64,000 bases of DNA from Acidobacteriaceae bacterium TAA 166 (GTDB lineage Bacteria > Acidobacteriota > Terriglobia > Terriglobales > Acidobacteriaceae): assembly GCA_000421065.1 (NCBI GenBank), contig ATWD01000001.1, forward strand, positions 682,001-746,000, in the 5' to 3' direction. Under the pieces are notes generated by a model. It was not told the origin of the DNA. It worked only from the letters and a program-made list of their open reading frames with translations, and made no database searches. Shown piece after piece: positions 34,745 to 43,715 of this stretch. The position numbers and the translations under genes were made by a program. How positions within the stretch are numbered: the first letter of the stretch is position 1; each line of letters begins with the position of its first letter.

Positions 34745-35419
34745 ATGGCCGCCAGCAAGAAGATCACACCAGCAACGAAGAAAGAGACACGAAAGACCGG
34801 CGCTAAGCCGCGTACTGCGACCAGTGGTAAGTCACGCACAGCCACCATCAAGCGCGACACCACCGAGACCCAGATCGCTTTGAAGCTGAACATCGACGGC
34901 ACCGGCGTCTATAAGGTCACGACCGGCATCCGCTTCTTCGATCACATGCTAGAGCTCTTCACCCGCCACGGCGGCTTCGACCTCACGCTCACCTGCACCG
35001 GCGATCTTGACGTCGATCAGCACCACACGGTGGAAGACGTAGGCATCGCCCTCGGCGAGGCCTTCAACAATGCCCTCGGCGACAAGAAGGGCATCCTGCG
35101 CGCAGGCTACTTCGTGATGGCCATGGACGAGACCCTCGCCGTCGCCGCCGTCGATCTCTCCGGTCGAGTCGCTTATGTCGTCAACGACAAGGTAAAGGTC
35201 CGCATGGTAGGCGACTTCCAGTCCGAGCTGCTGGCCGACTTCTTCGACGGCTTCGCCCGCGGAGCCAAGGCCAACGTCCACGTCAAGACGATGTACGGAC
35301 GCTCCAACCACCACAAGATCGAAGCTATCTTCAAGGCCTTCGCCCGGGCCCTCCGCGGAGCCTGCAGCCGTGATGAGCGCATGGCCGAGATTCTGCCAAG
35401 TACTAAGGGACTGCTGTAA
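34745..35419 (+). CDS. hisB: Imidazoleglycerol-phosphate dehydratase with basic N-terminal tail
   Basis: 224 residues. The monofunctional dehydratase domain spans about 38-224: [29 protein letters not shown], the metal-binding [10 protein letters not shown] and the second [10 protein letters not shown]. The first 36 residues are a Lys/Thr/Ala-rich tail ([19 protein letters not shown]) that other HisB proteins lack. No start codon lies between the tail and domain. There is no histidinol-phosphatase half. Confidence 0.95.
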   Translation: MAASKKITPATKKETRKTGAKPRTATSGKSRTATIKRDTTETQIALKLNIDGTGVYKVTTGIRFFDHMLELFTRHGGFDLTLTCTGDLDVDQHHTVEDVGIALGEAFNNALGDKKGILRAGYFVMAMDETLAVAAVDLSGRVAYVVNDKVKVRMVGDFQSELLADFFDGFARGAKANVHVKTMYGRSNHHKIEAIFKAFARALRGACSRDERMAEILPSTKGLL

Positions 35420-35438
35420 TGACTGCGGAGATGGCGAC

Positions 35439-35702
35439 TTGGCGAACGATAGTGCTTCGCATCGGATATCTCTTTTTTTTGTTGCAGTAGTGGTTCATAT
35501 CGCTTTCTGGATACGTGTAGATAGGCTGCATGGCTTTTGGGGGCATCTTGATGAAGCAAGCCAATGGATTCAAGCGATCGATTTGTTTTCGTTGTTCGCA
35601 TTGATCTTTTGTCTTTTTGGGAAAGGTTATAAACGATGGGTAGGTTTCAGCCTCGGACTAAGTTCGTTTCTTTTGTGTTGTGCTTATGCCGCCGGACTTT
35701 GA
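35439..35702 (+). CDS. AT-rich small membrane protein inside the his operon
   Basis: About 87 residues from a TTG at 35439 with GCGGAG eight bases upstream. Three hydrophobic stretches: SLFFVAVVVHIAFW, IDLFSLFALIFCLFG, and FSLGLSSFLLCCAYAAGL. Codons are clearly AT-richer than the flanking hisB and hisH. I do not recognise a family. It lies 19 bases after hisB, so it must be transcribed with the operon. The composition suggests a recent arrival. Confidence 0.6.
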   Translation: MANDSASHRISLFFVAVVVHIAFWIRVDRLHGFWGHLDEASQWIQAIDLFSLFALIFCLFGKGYKRWVGFSLGLSSFLLCCAYAAGL

Positions 35703-35771
35703 GTCTAGTTTTTGTGACGATTGAGCAAGTCAGTGCCGCTGTGAGAATAACGGCTACATGGACGTAAGAAA

Positions 35772-36380
35772 ATGATTCAAGTCATCGACTACAAAGCGGG
35801 CAATCTCACCAGCGTCCTCAAAGCGCTCCACTACCTCGGCGCCGAGACGCACGTCACCCAATCACCAGAAGACGTGCGTAACGCCACCAAGATCGTCCTT
35901 CCCGGCGTCGGACACTTCCAGGCGACTCAGTTACTGCACGACCTCCAACTCACCGAAGCCACACGCGAGGCCCTTGCTAACGGTGTTCCTTTCCTCGGGA
36001 TCTGCGTCGGTCTGCAATGGCTGTACGAGGGTTCTACCGAGGCCCAAAGCACCGACGGCCTCTGCCACTTCGCTTCCAGGTGCGAGCGCTTCCCCGCAAC
36101 CTACAACAACGCCGAGCTAAAATCCCCGCACGTCGGCTGGAACTCCCTCGAAGACATCCGCAAAGACTCACGCCTTCTGAACGGAGTCGCTAACGGCAGT
36201 TTCGTGTACTACACCCACTCCTGGCGCGCGCCTATCAGCCGCGACACTGCGGCAAGCACCAGCTACGGCGGCGCCTTTACCGCTGCGGTCGAGCGCGACA
36301 ACGTGATGGGCGTGCAGTTCCATCCTGAAAAATCCGGCGAGACCGGCCTAACCATCCTCAAGAACTTCGTGGAGCTATAA
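35772..36380 (+). CDS. hisH: Imidazole glycerol phosphate synthase, glutaminase subunit
   Basis: 202 residues, class I glutamine amidotransferase that feeds ammonia to HisF. The nucleophile is the Cys in FLGICVGLQWLYEGS; the His and Glu of the triad are in VQFHPEKSG. The start IQVIDYKAGNLTSV is typical. A 69-base gap with no clear feature separates it from the membrane ORF. The next ORF begins right after its stop. Confidence 0.95.
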   Translation: MIQVIDYKAGNLTSVLKALHYLGAETHVTQSPEDVRNATKIVLPGVGHFQATQLLHDLQLTEATREALANGVPFLGICVGLQWLYEGSTEAQSTDGLCHFASRCERFPATYNNAELKSPHVGWNSLEDIRKDSRLLNGVANGSFVYYTHSWRAPISRDTAASTSYGGAFTAAVERDNVMGVQFHPEKSGETGLTILKNFVEL

Positions 36381-36674
36381 ATGCCTTTCATATACGAGCT
36401 CACATTCGCCGAACAGTCTCCGCAGCCCGACTACACGCTCGTGCAGCAGCTCATCCCCGCCGGAACACTCGTCGGAACCGGGCAGAACGTAGCCGTCCTC
36501 TCCGACGGTTCAAACGAGTTTCATCTCCGTGCACCGCTGCAGGGCCTGCTCGTTGAGTGGTACCTCTCAAGCGGCGACCCCGTCGATCCCGATGAAACCC
36601 TCGCCCGTATCGTCGCCGAGGGTTCCGAACGCCCCATCGATCCCGAAACGCCCATCAAGGTCAACCCCAACTAA
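36381..36674 (+). CDS. Biotin/lipoyl-like domain protein without the attachment lysine
   Basis: 97 residues in a single barrel-sandwich hybrid domain: LVGTGQNVAVLSDGSNEFHLRAPLQGLL (shown in pieces), VEWYLSSGDPVDPDETLARI. This matches biotinyl/lipoyl carrier domains, but the hairpin position where a modified Lys normally sits (E-x-M-K or similar) reads APLQG, with no Lys. It starts at the base after the hisH stop and precedes hisF, the partner of hisH. An accessory or scaffold role is possible; the function is unknown. Confidence 0.7.
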   Translation: MPFIYELTFAEQSPQPDYTLVQQLIPAGTLVGTGQNVAVLSDGSNEFHLRAPLQGLLVEWYLSSGDPVDPDETLARIVAEGSERPIDPETPIKVNPN

Positions 36675-36713
36675 CATCGCCTGCCTCGACGCAAAGCGCG
36701 AAAGGAATATTCG

Positions 36714-37493
36714 TTGCTGACGAAACGCATCATCGCCTGCTTAGACGTCCGTGACGGACGCGTCGTCAAGGGCATCCAGTTCGTCGACATCATCGACGCC
36801 GGCGACCCCGCCGAGCTCGCGCATCGTCACGCCGCTGCCGGCGCCGATGAGATCGTCCTGCTTGACATCACCGCTACCCACGAAGGCCGCGGAACCCTGC
36901 TCGACACCGTCAAGCGCACTGCAGCCACACTCTTCATTCCCTTCACCGTCGGCGGAGGTATCCGCTCCGCCGAAGACGCCGCAGCCGTCTTCGACGCTGG
37001 CGCCGACAAGGTCAGCATCAACTCCTCCGCCATCGGCCGCCCCGAGCTGATCGGCGAGATTGGCGCCAGCTTCGGAGCACAGGCCGTCATCGTCGCCATC
37101 GACGCTCGTCGTGCGAAGAACTCCTCCGATCCCGTCGCCAACGCCGAGGTCTACGTCGCCGGGGGCCGTAAGCCCACCGGCCGCAAGGTTGTCGAATGGG
37201 CCTGCGAGGCCGAGCAACGCGGCGCAGGCGAGATACTGCTCACCTCCATGGACACCGACGGCATGCGCAACGGTTTTGACTGCGAGCTCACCGCCCGTGT
37301 CTCCCAGGCCGTGCAGATCCCCGTCATCGCCTCGGGAGGAGCAGGCTCAGCCGCCCACTTCGCCGATGTCTTCGGGCGCGGCAAGGCCGACGCCGCCCTC
37401 GCCGCCAGCATCTTTCATTTCGGCGTCACCGACTCCCGCGCCCTCAAATCCGAGCTCCAGCATGCAGGCGTTAGCGTGAGGCTGCCGTGCTAA
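36714..37493 (+). CDS. hisF: Imidazole glycerol phosphate synthase, cyclase subunit
   Basis: 259 residues, TIM barrel. Both catalytic Asp residues are visible in [13 protein letters not shown] and [13 protein letters not shown]; the phosphate loops are VGGGIRS and ASGGAGS. The start is a TTG at 36714 with AAAGGAA six bases upstream. The next ORF overlaps the stop by one base (TAATG). Confidence 0.95.
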   Translation: MLTKRIIACLDVRDGRVVKGIQFVDIIDAGDPAELAHRHAAAGADEIVLLDITATHEGRGTLLDTVKRTAATLFIPFTVGGGIRSAEDAAAVFDAGADKVSINSSAIGRPELIGEIGASFGAQAVIVAIDARRAKNSSDPVANAEVYVAGGRKPTGRKVVEWACEAEQRGAGEILLTSMDTDGMRNGFDCELTARVSQAVQIPVIASGGAGSAAHFADVFGRGKADAALAASIFHFGVTDSRALKSELQHAGVSVRLPC

Positions 37494-37846
37494 TGCCTGA
37501 ATTCCTCACCGAACTTGAACGTCGCGTCCTCGAACTTCTACTTGAAGGGGAAGCTGAAGAACGTTCGATTGTGCGTTTTCAACTCGCTCAATCGCGCCTG
37601 CGAGAACGTGAATACCGTGGTTCAAGAGTGTGGACAAAATTTTTCGTGGATAGCTCTTCTGTAGCTCTTACAGAAGGGTATGACGATTTTGATATTGAAG
37701 GTGTTTCTGCAATTGTTTCTGGAAAGGAATGCCGCTTTAGCGTCTCCATATTCGATGGAAAAATTCTCCTTCTAGATAGCTCTACGGTAGATTCCACAAT
37801 ATGGCCGCAGCCTGAAATTACTGAGAAAGTTTTTAGAGAAAAATAA
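37493..37846 (+). CDS. AT-rich gene of unknown function inside the his operon
   Basis: 117 residues from an ATG overlapping the hisF stop. Codon use is markedly AT-richer than the flanking hisF and hisA. The predicted protein begins with a helical segment (ELERRVLELLLEGEAEERSIVRF) and continues as beta strands (TKFFVDSS, RFSVSIFDGKILLLDSS). hisA starts on the next base after its stop. I do not recognise a family. The composition and the perfect fit at both ends suggest an inserted but co-translated gene. Confidence 0.65.
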   Translation: MPEFLTELERRVLELLLEGEAEERSIVRFQLAQSRLREREYRGSRVWTKFFVDSSSVALTEGYDDFDIEGVSAIVSGKECRFSVSIFDGKILLLDSSTVDSTIWPQPEITEKVFREK

Positions 37847-38548
37847 ATGCTCATCCCATCCATCGACCTCATGGGCGGCCGCATCGTCCAGCTCGTTCAG
37901 GGCGAAAAGCTCAAGCTCGCCTTCGACGACTTCGATTACTGGATCGAACGCTTCTCGAAGTATCCGCTGGTCCAGCTCATCGACCTCGACGCCGCTATGC
38001 GCCAAGGCTCGAACGCCGACCTCATCTCACGCTTCACCTCGAAGCTTCCCTGCCAGGTCGGCGGAGGACTCCGCACCGCAGAAGACGGCCAGCGTGTCCT
38101 CGACCTCGGCGCCAGGCGCGTCATCTATGGATCCTCGCTCTTCGGGGGAGACATCGACGCCGACCGTAAGCGCCACCCGCTCATCAATCTCGACTTCGCG
38201 CAGAGGCTCCGCGATATCCTAGGCGAAGAGCAGCTCGTCTTCTCTGTCGACACCAAGGGCGGCCAGGTCGCCGTGCGCGGCTGGAAGGAGTCCGTCGCCC
38301 TCACGCCTGAGGAGGCCGTCACCTGGCTCGAGGACTACTGCGCCGCCTTCCTCTACACCCACGTCGATACCGAAGGCACCATGACCGGCTTCCCCATCGA
38401 CGTCGCCGCCATCCTCCGCGCCACCACCGCCAAACAGCTCATCGTCGCCGGCGGCATCAAGGAGCACGCCGAGATTGACTCGCTCGATGCCATGGGCGTC
38501 GATGCGGTGGCCGGCATGGCTGTCTACTCGGGCGCGATGGAGGCGTAG
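37847..38548 (+). CDS. hisA: Phosphoribosylformimino-5-aminoimidazole carboxamide ribotide isomerase
   Basis: 233 residues, TIM barrel paralogous to HisF. PSIDLMGGRIVQL holds the first catalytic Asp; VGGGLRT and VAGGIK are the phosphate loops; the second acid is in THVDTEGTMTGF. The fold lies in the usual order, with some shortening. It is the last gene of the operon. A full palindromic element follows 37 bases after the stop. Confidence 0.93.
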   Translation: MLIPSIDLMGGRIVQLVQGEKLKLAFDDFDYWIERFSKYPLVQLIDLDAAMRQGSNADLISRFTSKLPCQVGGGLRTAEDGQRVLDLGARRVIYGSSLFGGDIDADRKRHPLINLDFAQRLRDILGEEQLVFSVDTKGGQVAVRGWKESVALTPEEAVTWLEDYCAAFLYTHVDTEGTMTGFPIDVAAILRATTAKQLIVAGGIKEHAEIDSLDAMGVDAVAGMAVYSGAMEA

Positions 38549-38585
38549 TCAGGGGCCAGAGAGTAAGTCGTATCGGCAGATTTTT

Positions 38586-38787
38586 GGGATGAAAGACGAG
38601 CGCTGCCGCGCGGGCCCACTACGCGTAGGACGGTCACTTCGTGACGCGTATACCGGCTTCGCCCTGGGCCTCCCTTCGGTTCGGCGCAAACATCTTCGCA
38701 AGCGACCAACGGGAGCCCCACCCCGAAGGGAGCACACGCGTCACGAAGTGACCGCTCCACGCGTAGTGGGGCCGGCCATTCTCTCAA
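38586..38787. repeat. Full palindromic element at the end of the his operon
   Basis: About 202 bp between hisA and the convergent VWFA gene. It opens GGATGAAAGACGAGCGCTGC and ends GGCCGGCCATTCTCTCAA. Outer arms GGTCACTTCGTGACGCGTAT and CACGCGTCACGAAGTGACC are complementary; the inner right arm CGACCAACGGGAGCCCCAC is intact, the left one has drifted (CTCCCTTCGGTTCG). It lies between two convergent genes, where a terminator is expected. Confidence 0.88.
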
Positions 38788-38792
38788 TAGGT

Positions 38793-39872
38793 CTAGTTAT
38801 CCCCGCCCATGCTTTCGGCCAGAGCATAGTACCCCTTGCGCGCCTGCACCTTCGTATCCTTGCCGCAGCTGATATTCAGCGTGCGGAAGGTCCCGTCGAC
38901 TTTCAGGTTCGTCGGCGTATAGCTGGCCAGGTACTGGGTGCGCAGCTCGTCCTGAATCTGATCGAATGCATCCTGTAGCTTCTTGCCATTGTTACCCACG
39001 TTGATCACGCGGCCGCCAGTCTCCTTCGCCAGCCGATCCATATCGCCGGCGCCCGAGTATCCAAATCCACCATAGAAGCCGCGGTCGGCGATCATAATGA
39101 CATAGACGATCGCATTCGACTTCTGCGAGGCCTCGATCGCCGACCGAATATTCTCCTGCGATCCCTGGTCCTGCCCATCCGTCAGGATCACCAGAATCTT
39201 CCTTCCGGCCTCCTGGTGCAGCTTGTCGTGCGCAGCCAGATAGACTGCGTCATACAGCAGCGTCCCTCGCGGCGAGCCATTGCCCGTCACCGAACCTGTA
39301 CCCGCTCCCGTGTTGATGCTGGCCTTTTGCATCGCCCGCCTCAGCTCGCTCGGCGAGTTCGTATAGTCCGCCAGCAGGTCCACGTTGATATCGAACGAGA
39401 TCAAAAAAGCTTCGTCCTTCGGAGTCAGCACATCCTTCAGAAACTCCGCGCCCGCATCCTGCTCCATAGGAAGAACGTTCTGCTGGCTTCCGCTGGTGTC
39501 AAGCAGGATCCCGATCGTCAGCGGAAGGTTCTTCTCCTGGGTAAAGTTCTTGATCTTCTGATCGACCTTGTCTTCCTGAATCTGGCACTCGTCCTTGTGC
39601 AGGTTGGTGATGTAGCCGTTCTTATCCCGCACCGAAAAATAGACGTTCACCAGGTTTACGTTCACCTTCAGGGTCTGGGTCTCGCCGATATCCACGGGCT
39701 GATCCCCGGCGGCCGCGCTCGCCGGCGGCGGGCCTTCCGGCGAGGGAGCCTCCTGGGCATGCAGAACGGAAGAGAGGCCAAACGACAGGACGAACAGGGC
39801 AGCAAGAGTGAGAAAGGAGCGCATGTACTGTATAGACGAGACAGAGGACTGCCGGGTCAGTGAAAAATTCAT
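38793..39872 (-). CDS. Secreted VWFA-related acidobacterial protein
   Basis: 359 residues. Secretion signal with core LTLAALFVLSFGLSSVLHAQ. A short N-terminal beta domain (KVNVNLVNVYFSVRDKNGYI) precedes a von Willebrand A domain with the metal site DTSGS (LLDTSGSQQNV) and TDGQDQG. The C-terminus (QYLASYTPTN, KARKGYYA-type QARKGYYAL) is that of the acidobacterial VWFA family. ATG 39872 is seven bases after GGAG; the ATG at 39875 is close by. It diverges from a relative 213 bases away. Role: unknown, probably protein-protein contacts in the periplasm. Confidence 0.88.
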   Translation of the reverse strand: MNFSLTRQSSVSSIQYMRSFLTLAALFVLSFGLSSVLHAQEAPSPEGPPPASAAAGDQPVDIGETQTLKVNVNLVNVYFSVRDKNGYITNLHKDECQIQEDKVDQKIKNFTQEKNLPLTIGILLDTSGSQQNVLPMEQDAGAEFLKDVLTPKDEAFLISFDINVDLLADYTNSPSELRRAMQKASINTGAGTGSVTGNGSPRGTLLYDAVYLAAHDKLHQEAGRKILVILTDGQDQGSQENIRSAIEASQKSNAIVYVIMIADRGFYGGFGYSGAGDMDRLAKETGGRVINVGNNGKKLQDAFDQIQDELRTQYLASYTPTNLKVDGTFRTLNISCGKDTKVQARKGYYALAESMGGDN

Positions 39873-40085
39873 CATCCTTCTCCTCAAGTAACCCTCGCCT
39901 GGGTACGGCAGGCGCAACGTCCCCCTGCCTACCTGCGTCCTACAGGAAAGAGGCCGAGATTATCGTCCTGGCTGGGTCATCGTCCTGTAGGATAGCTTCG
40001 ATCCCCGGGCGCTGATACTCTGGTAGTTGGTAGTCCTCAACGCCAGCCAAAACCGGCCTGGGTTGAAAGTTTACGGGGGTTTGGA

Positions 40086-41441
40086 TTGGTCAGGCAAAGC
40101 GTATTGGCGGGAGTTCTAGCGTTTATGACGCTGGGACAGCAGGCAGCACAGAAGACGACGACCGAAGAGGCATCGGCCGCGCAACAGCAGATTCCCGATG
40201 CTCCGCGCCCGCAGGTCGGTCTTCCCACCATCGACAGCACCCGCCCCGGCATGGGCACCACCCCCAACTCGAACGGCGATCAGGCTCCCGCAGACCCAAA
40301 GGCTCCGCCAACGAGCCTTCCTTCTTCAGCCCCCGCCTCGCAGGAAAAGCCCGACGACGGTCCTCCCCCGGAGATGGGAAACGATGCCTTCACCCTGCGA
40401 GTCCGGACCAACTTCGTGGAAATCCCTTTCACCGTGAAGGACAATAAGCAGCGCCTGGTCCCGGGAATTCAGTGGCGCGAGGTTCGTGTCTACGAAAACA
40501 ACGTTCCGCAGCATCCGGCCGTCTTCTCCGTCGATCCCTCGCCACTCTCCGTCGCCATCGTCATCGATCAGAGCCTCACGCAGGACAACATGACCAAGGT
40601 CAACAACTCCCTGGCCGCGCTCCAGGGCGCCTTCGCTCCTTACGACGAGGTCGCCCTCTACACCTACAACAACGGCCCCCGCCGCTGGACTGAGTTCACC
40701 GCCGCGCAGAGCGCTCGTCTGAACTTTGCACTCGAGACCTCAAAGAGCACCGGACGCGAGGCCTACATGAACATGGGCGGACCGCTTGCCCAGACCACCG
40801 TCATCAACGGACGGCAGTTCGACCCCAATACGGCCCCCATCCGCAACAGCCAGGCAATGGAACTGAAGGTTCCCAAGGAAGTCCATACTCTCAACGACGC
40901 CATCCTCGAGGCCGCCAAAGCGGCCAGCCGAGCCGAAAAGGGACGCCTGCGCATCATCTACGTCATCAGCGATGGCAAGGAGTATGGATCGAAGGCCAAG
41001 ACCAAGGACGTCATCCATTACCTCCAACAAAACAAGATCGCGGTCTATGGAACTCTGGTCGGCGACTCTTCGCTTCCCGTCATCGGCTTCCTCGACAAGG
41101 TCCACCTTCCGTACACCATGCGTGACAATGTGCTCCCGCTCTACACCTCCGAGACCGGAGGCAACCTCGACGCTGAGTTTCGTCAGCGCGGTATCGAGGA
41201 GAGTTTCCAGAAGATCTTCAGCGAGGTCCGGACCCAATACAAAGTCGGTTACTACTCGCACGAGCCCTTCATCGACGGCAAGTTCCGTCCCGTCGAGGTC
41301 CGTGTCCTTCGGCCGAATCTGACGGTCATCTCCAAGAAGGGCTACTACCCCACCGCAGAGGACTCAGGACCGACCAACGTCGTCACCCCCAACCGTCCTG
41401 CCGCCACCACTCCCTCGCCCCAGTCCCAGCCCCGGCCATAG
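40086..41441 (+). CDS. Secreted VWFA-related protein with altered metal site
   Basis: 451 residues. A short hydrophobic start, a long Pro/Ala/Gln-rich linker (about 20-98), then the same acidobacterial VWFA arrangement as its divergent neighbour (RVRTNFVEIPFTVKDNKQ, ISDGKEYGS, YKVGYYSHE, ISKKGYYP). The metal site reads VIDQSL rather than DxSxS, so the first Ser is Gln-Ser-Leu and metal binding may be weakened. The start is a TTG at 40086; signal peptide quality is moderate. Pro-rich tail at the end. Confidence 0.8.
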   Translation: MVRQSVLAGVLAFMTLGQQAAQKTTTEEASAAQQQIPDAPRPQVGLPTIDSTRPGMGTTPNSNGDQAPADPKAPPTSLPSSAPASQEKPDDGPPPEMGNDAFTLRVRTNFVEIPFTVKDNKQRLVPGIQWREVRVYENNVPQHPAVFSVDPSPLSVAIVIDQSLTQDNMTKVNNSLAALQGAFAPYDEVALYTYNNGPRRWTEFTAAQSARLNFALETSKSTGREAYMNMGGPLAQTTVINGRQFDPNTAPIRNSQAMELKVPKEVHTLNDAILEAAKAASRAEKGRLRIIYVISDGKEYGSKAKTKDVIHYLQQNKIAVYGTLVGDSSLPVIGFLDKVHLPYTMRDNVLPLYTSETGGNLDAEFRQRGIEESFQKIFSEVRTQYKVGYYSHEPFIDGKFRPVEVRVLRPNLTVISKKGYYPTAEDSGPTNVVTPNRPAATTPSPQSQPRP

Positions 41442-41461
41442 TCTGGACCGATCCGCAGGTG

Positions 41462-42379
41462 ATGCTCCCGGCAAACGCACTTCTGGCTCTCTCCGCCGCC
41501 GTCCTTTGGGGCGGCGGAGACTTTTCAGGTGGCATGGCCTCGAAGCAGGCGGGCGGAGCAGTGCCCGGAACCCTGCGCGTCCTCCTCACCAGCCACAGCG
41601 CCAGCTTCTGTGTCCTGGTCGCGCTGGCCTCTCTTCGCAGATACCCCTTCCCCCACGGCGCGCCTCTCTACTGGGGCATCGCCGCTGGCGTCATGGCCGG
41701 CCTCTCCCTGACCGGCTTCTATATCGCTCTCTCCCGCGGCGCTATGGGGGTCTCGGCTGCGATCAGCGGTCTGCTGGCGGCAGCGATCCCCGCCGCCATC
41801 TCCATCTCCCAGGAGGGCTGGCCTGGGCGGCTGCGCATCGCTGGTTTCCTGATCGCCGGGGCGTCCATCTGGATGATCGCCGCCGGAGATAATCCAGAGG
41901 CCAAGCCCGTCTCCACCGGAACCACCTGGCTGGCTATCCTCGCTGGAGCCGGCTTCGGGCTCTACTTCACTGCTCTGAAGTTCGCCGGAGTCGCCGGAGT
42001 TCTCTGGTCGATGGCAGCCGTCCGTATCGGCAGCCTCTCGGCTTGTTCGCTTCTTCTGTTGATAACTTTTCTGGTCAAAAAACCTACCCCCGATCCAGTT
42101 CCGCCTCAGCTGTCCGCTGACCACAAAAACGCGTTTCAGTGGTTACCCAGACTGGCCGTACTCTGGGCTCTCTCGACAGCCCTTCTGGATACCTCCGGCA
42201 ACCTGCTCTACATCGCCTCCACCCGCGCCGGCAGACTCGACGTCGCCGCTGTTCTGGCGTCTCTTTACCCTGCATCCACCATCCTGCTCGCCGCCTGGAC
42301 CCTCCACGAGAGTCCCACCCGCAGGCAAACGATTGGAATGCTGGTCGCGGCAGTCGCCGTCATCATGATCACGCTTTAG
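41462..42379 (+). CDS. EamA/DMT-family transporter
   Basis: About 305 residues with ten predicted membrane helices in two five-helix repeats, the drug/metabolite transporter layout. Gly/Ala-rich helices GGGDFSGGMASKQAGGA and FYIALSRGAMGVSAAISGLL fit EamA repeats; LLYIASTRAGRLDVAAVLAS is the equivalent in the second half. The start is either ATG 41462 or the GTG three bases before. The substrate is unknown. A palindromic element follows nine bases after the stop. Confidence 0.85.
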   Translation: MLPANALLALSAAVLWGGGDFSGGMASKQAGGAVPGTLRVLLTSHSASFCVLVALASLRRYPFPHGAPLYWGIAAGVMAGLSLTGFYIALSRGAMGVSAAISGLLAAAIPAAISISQEGWPGRLRIAGFLIAGASIWMIAAGDNPEAKPVSTGTTWLAILAGAGFGLYFTALKFAGVAGVLWSMAAVRIGSLSACSLLLLITFLVKKPTPDPVPPQLSADHKNAFQWLPRLAVLWALSTALLDTSGNLLYIASTRAGRLDVAAVLASLYPASTILLAAWTLHESPTRRQTIGMLVAAVAVIMITL

Positions 42380-42387
42380 CGATTTTC

Positions 42388-42567
42388 TGGGAGGAAAGGC
42401 AATGGCTTGCCAGCCGGGCCCACTGCGCGTGGGGCGGTCACTTCGTGACCTGTACCGGCTTCGCCGTGGGCCTCCGTTGGTCGGCACGAGAATTCTCTAG
42501 CGACCAACGGGAGCCCCACCCCAAAGTGGATATACCGCCGCTCGCGCGGCAGCGCTCTTCTCCACCA
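42388..42567. repeat. Full palindromic element, reversed orientation
   Basis: About 180 bp. Left end TGGGAGGAAAGGCAATGGC with tip GCTTGCCAGCCGGGCCC; right end CGCGCGGCAGCGC and TCTTCTCCACCA. The left arm GGCGGTCACTTCGTGACC is intact but the right outer arm has been lost (only TATACCGCCGC remains), so this is a partly deleted copy. Inner arms GGCCTCCGTTGGTCG and CGACCAACGGGAGCC remain. Confidence 0.8.
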
Positions 42568-42629
42568 AAACAACTTGTCGATATGCCCCCAGCCGGTCTT
42601 GAAACCGAGATCTACAGGAGCATCAGCAT

Positions 42630-43436
42630 CTACAGCCTGATCTTGGCAGGATCCATCACCGGCTTCGGATATTTGAGCTTCATTCCCTCCATCACCTCTA
42701 CCAGGATCTCGGAGATCACCACATTCCGATACCACTTGCGATCCGAAGGAATGACGAACCATGGAGCGTGTTTACGGCTCGTCTCCCCAATCAGCTGGTT
42801 ATAGGCATGCTCGTACTCCGGCCACAGCTTGCGCTCGCGAAAGTCGCTCTCCGACAGCTTCCAATGCTTCTCCGGAGTCTCGATACGGTCCTTGAGACGG
42901 CTGGTCTGCTCTTTATAAGAGATGTGGAGAAAGAACTTCAGGACCACGACGTCGTTGTCGTGCAGCATCGATTCGAACTCGAGAATGTCCTCGATATGCT
43001 GCTTCAGCTTTGCAGCGGAGATGAGCTTGTGGACCCGAGGAACCAGAATATCCTCGTAGTGCGATCGGTTGAAGATCTGGATCATGCCTCGCGGCGGCAC
43101 CTGGGAATGGACGCGCCACAGAAAGTCGTGACGGACCTCCATCGGAGTCGGCTCTTTGAATGAGGAGACATTGCAGCCCTGGGGATTGATTCCAGAGAAG
43201 ATATGGCTGATGGCGCCGTCTTTTCCCGCCGTATCCATCCCCTGCAGCACAATCAGCAGAGCCTTTTGCTGACTCGCATAGAAAATCTCCTGCAACCGGG
43301 CCAGCGTCTCGCGGTGCCCCGCAAGCACGGCCTTGGCCGCCTCTTCCTGCTTAAACAGCCCGGTCTCATCCGTCGCGATCCGCGATAGCTTGACCTTGGA
43401 GCCAGGTTTAACCAGGTAGGGAGATCTCAGCTTCAT
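42630..43436 (-). CDS. Polyphosphate kinase 2 family protein
   Basis: 268 residues. P-loop kinase that moves phosphate between polyphosphate and nucleotides. Walker A is GMDTAGKDG (about 66-74), Walker B region IQIFNRSHYED (about 120-129), and the lid follows with SRLKDRIETPEKHWKLSESD. The sequence PPRGMIQIFNRSHYEDIL is characteristic of the single-domain type that phosphorylates AMP or NDPs; which one cannot be told. It is monocistronic. Confidence 0.93.
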   Translation of the reverse strand: MKLRSPYLVKPGSKVKLSRIATDETGLFKQEEAAKAVLAGHRETLARLQEIFYASQQKALLIVLQGMDTAGKDGAISHIFSGINPQGCNVSSFKEPTPMEVRHDFLWRVHSQVPPRGMIQIFNRSHYEDILVPRVHKLISAAKLKQHIEDILEFESMLHDNDVVVLKFFLHISYKEQTSRLKDRIETPEKHWKLSESDFRERKLWPEYEHAYNQLIGETSRKHAPWFVIPSDRKWYRNVVISEILVEVMEGMKLKYPKPVMDPAKIRL

Positions 43437-43505
43437 TCGATGAGTCGGGGATCGATGCGAAGGCGGCGAGAGGATCGTCTCCGCATATCCTTTATAAGAA
43501 GTAGC

Positions 43506-43715
43506 TTACTTGGCCGTCTCGCCCGGCTTCGGCGTGACGCTGTGGGCATCGGCAGGCTTGCTGACCTCGTCGGTGACGCCCTTCATGCCCTCTTTGAAGC
43601 CGCGAAGACCTTCGCCAAGTCCCTTGCCGAGCTCAGGCAACTTCTTGCCTCCGAAGAGGACCAGAACCACGACTGCGAGGACGATGAGATGCGTCGGTGT
43701 AAATAGTTCGCCCAT
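43506..43715 (-). CDS. tatA: Sec-independent translocase subunit TatA
   Basis: 69 residues: an N-terminal membrane helix ([15 protein letters not shown]), the hinge and amphipathic helix [20 protein letters not shown] and a polar tail. The TatA/E type pore-forming component for folded protein export. The ATG at 43715 has GGGGAG upstream; an earlier ATG gives a non-family extension. tatB and tatC are not in the window. Confidence 0.93.
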   Translation of the reverse strand: MGELFTPTHLIVLAVVVLVLFGGKKLPELGKGLGEGLRGFKEGMKGVTDEVSKPADAHSVTPKPGETAK

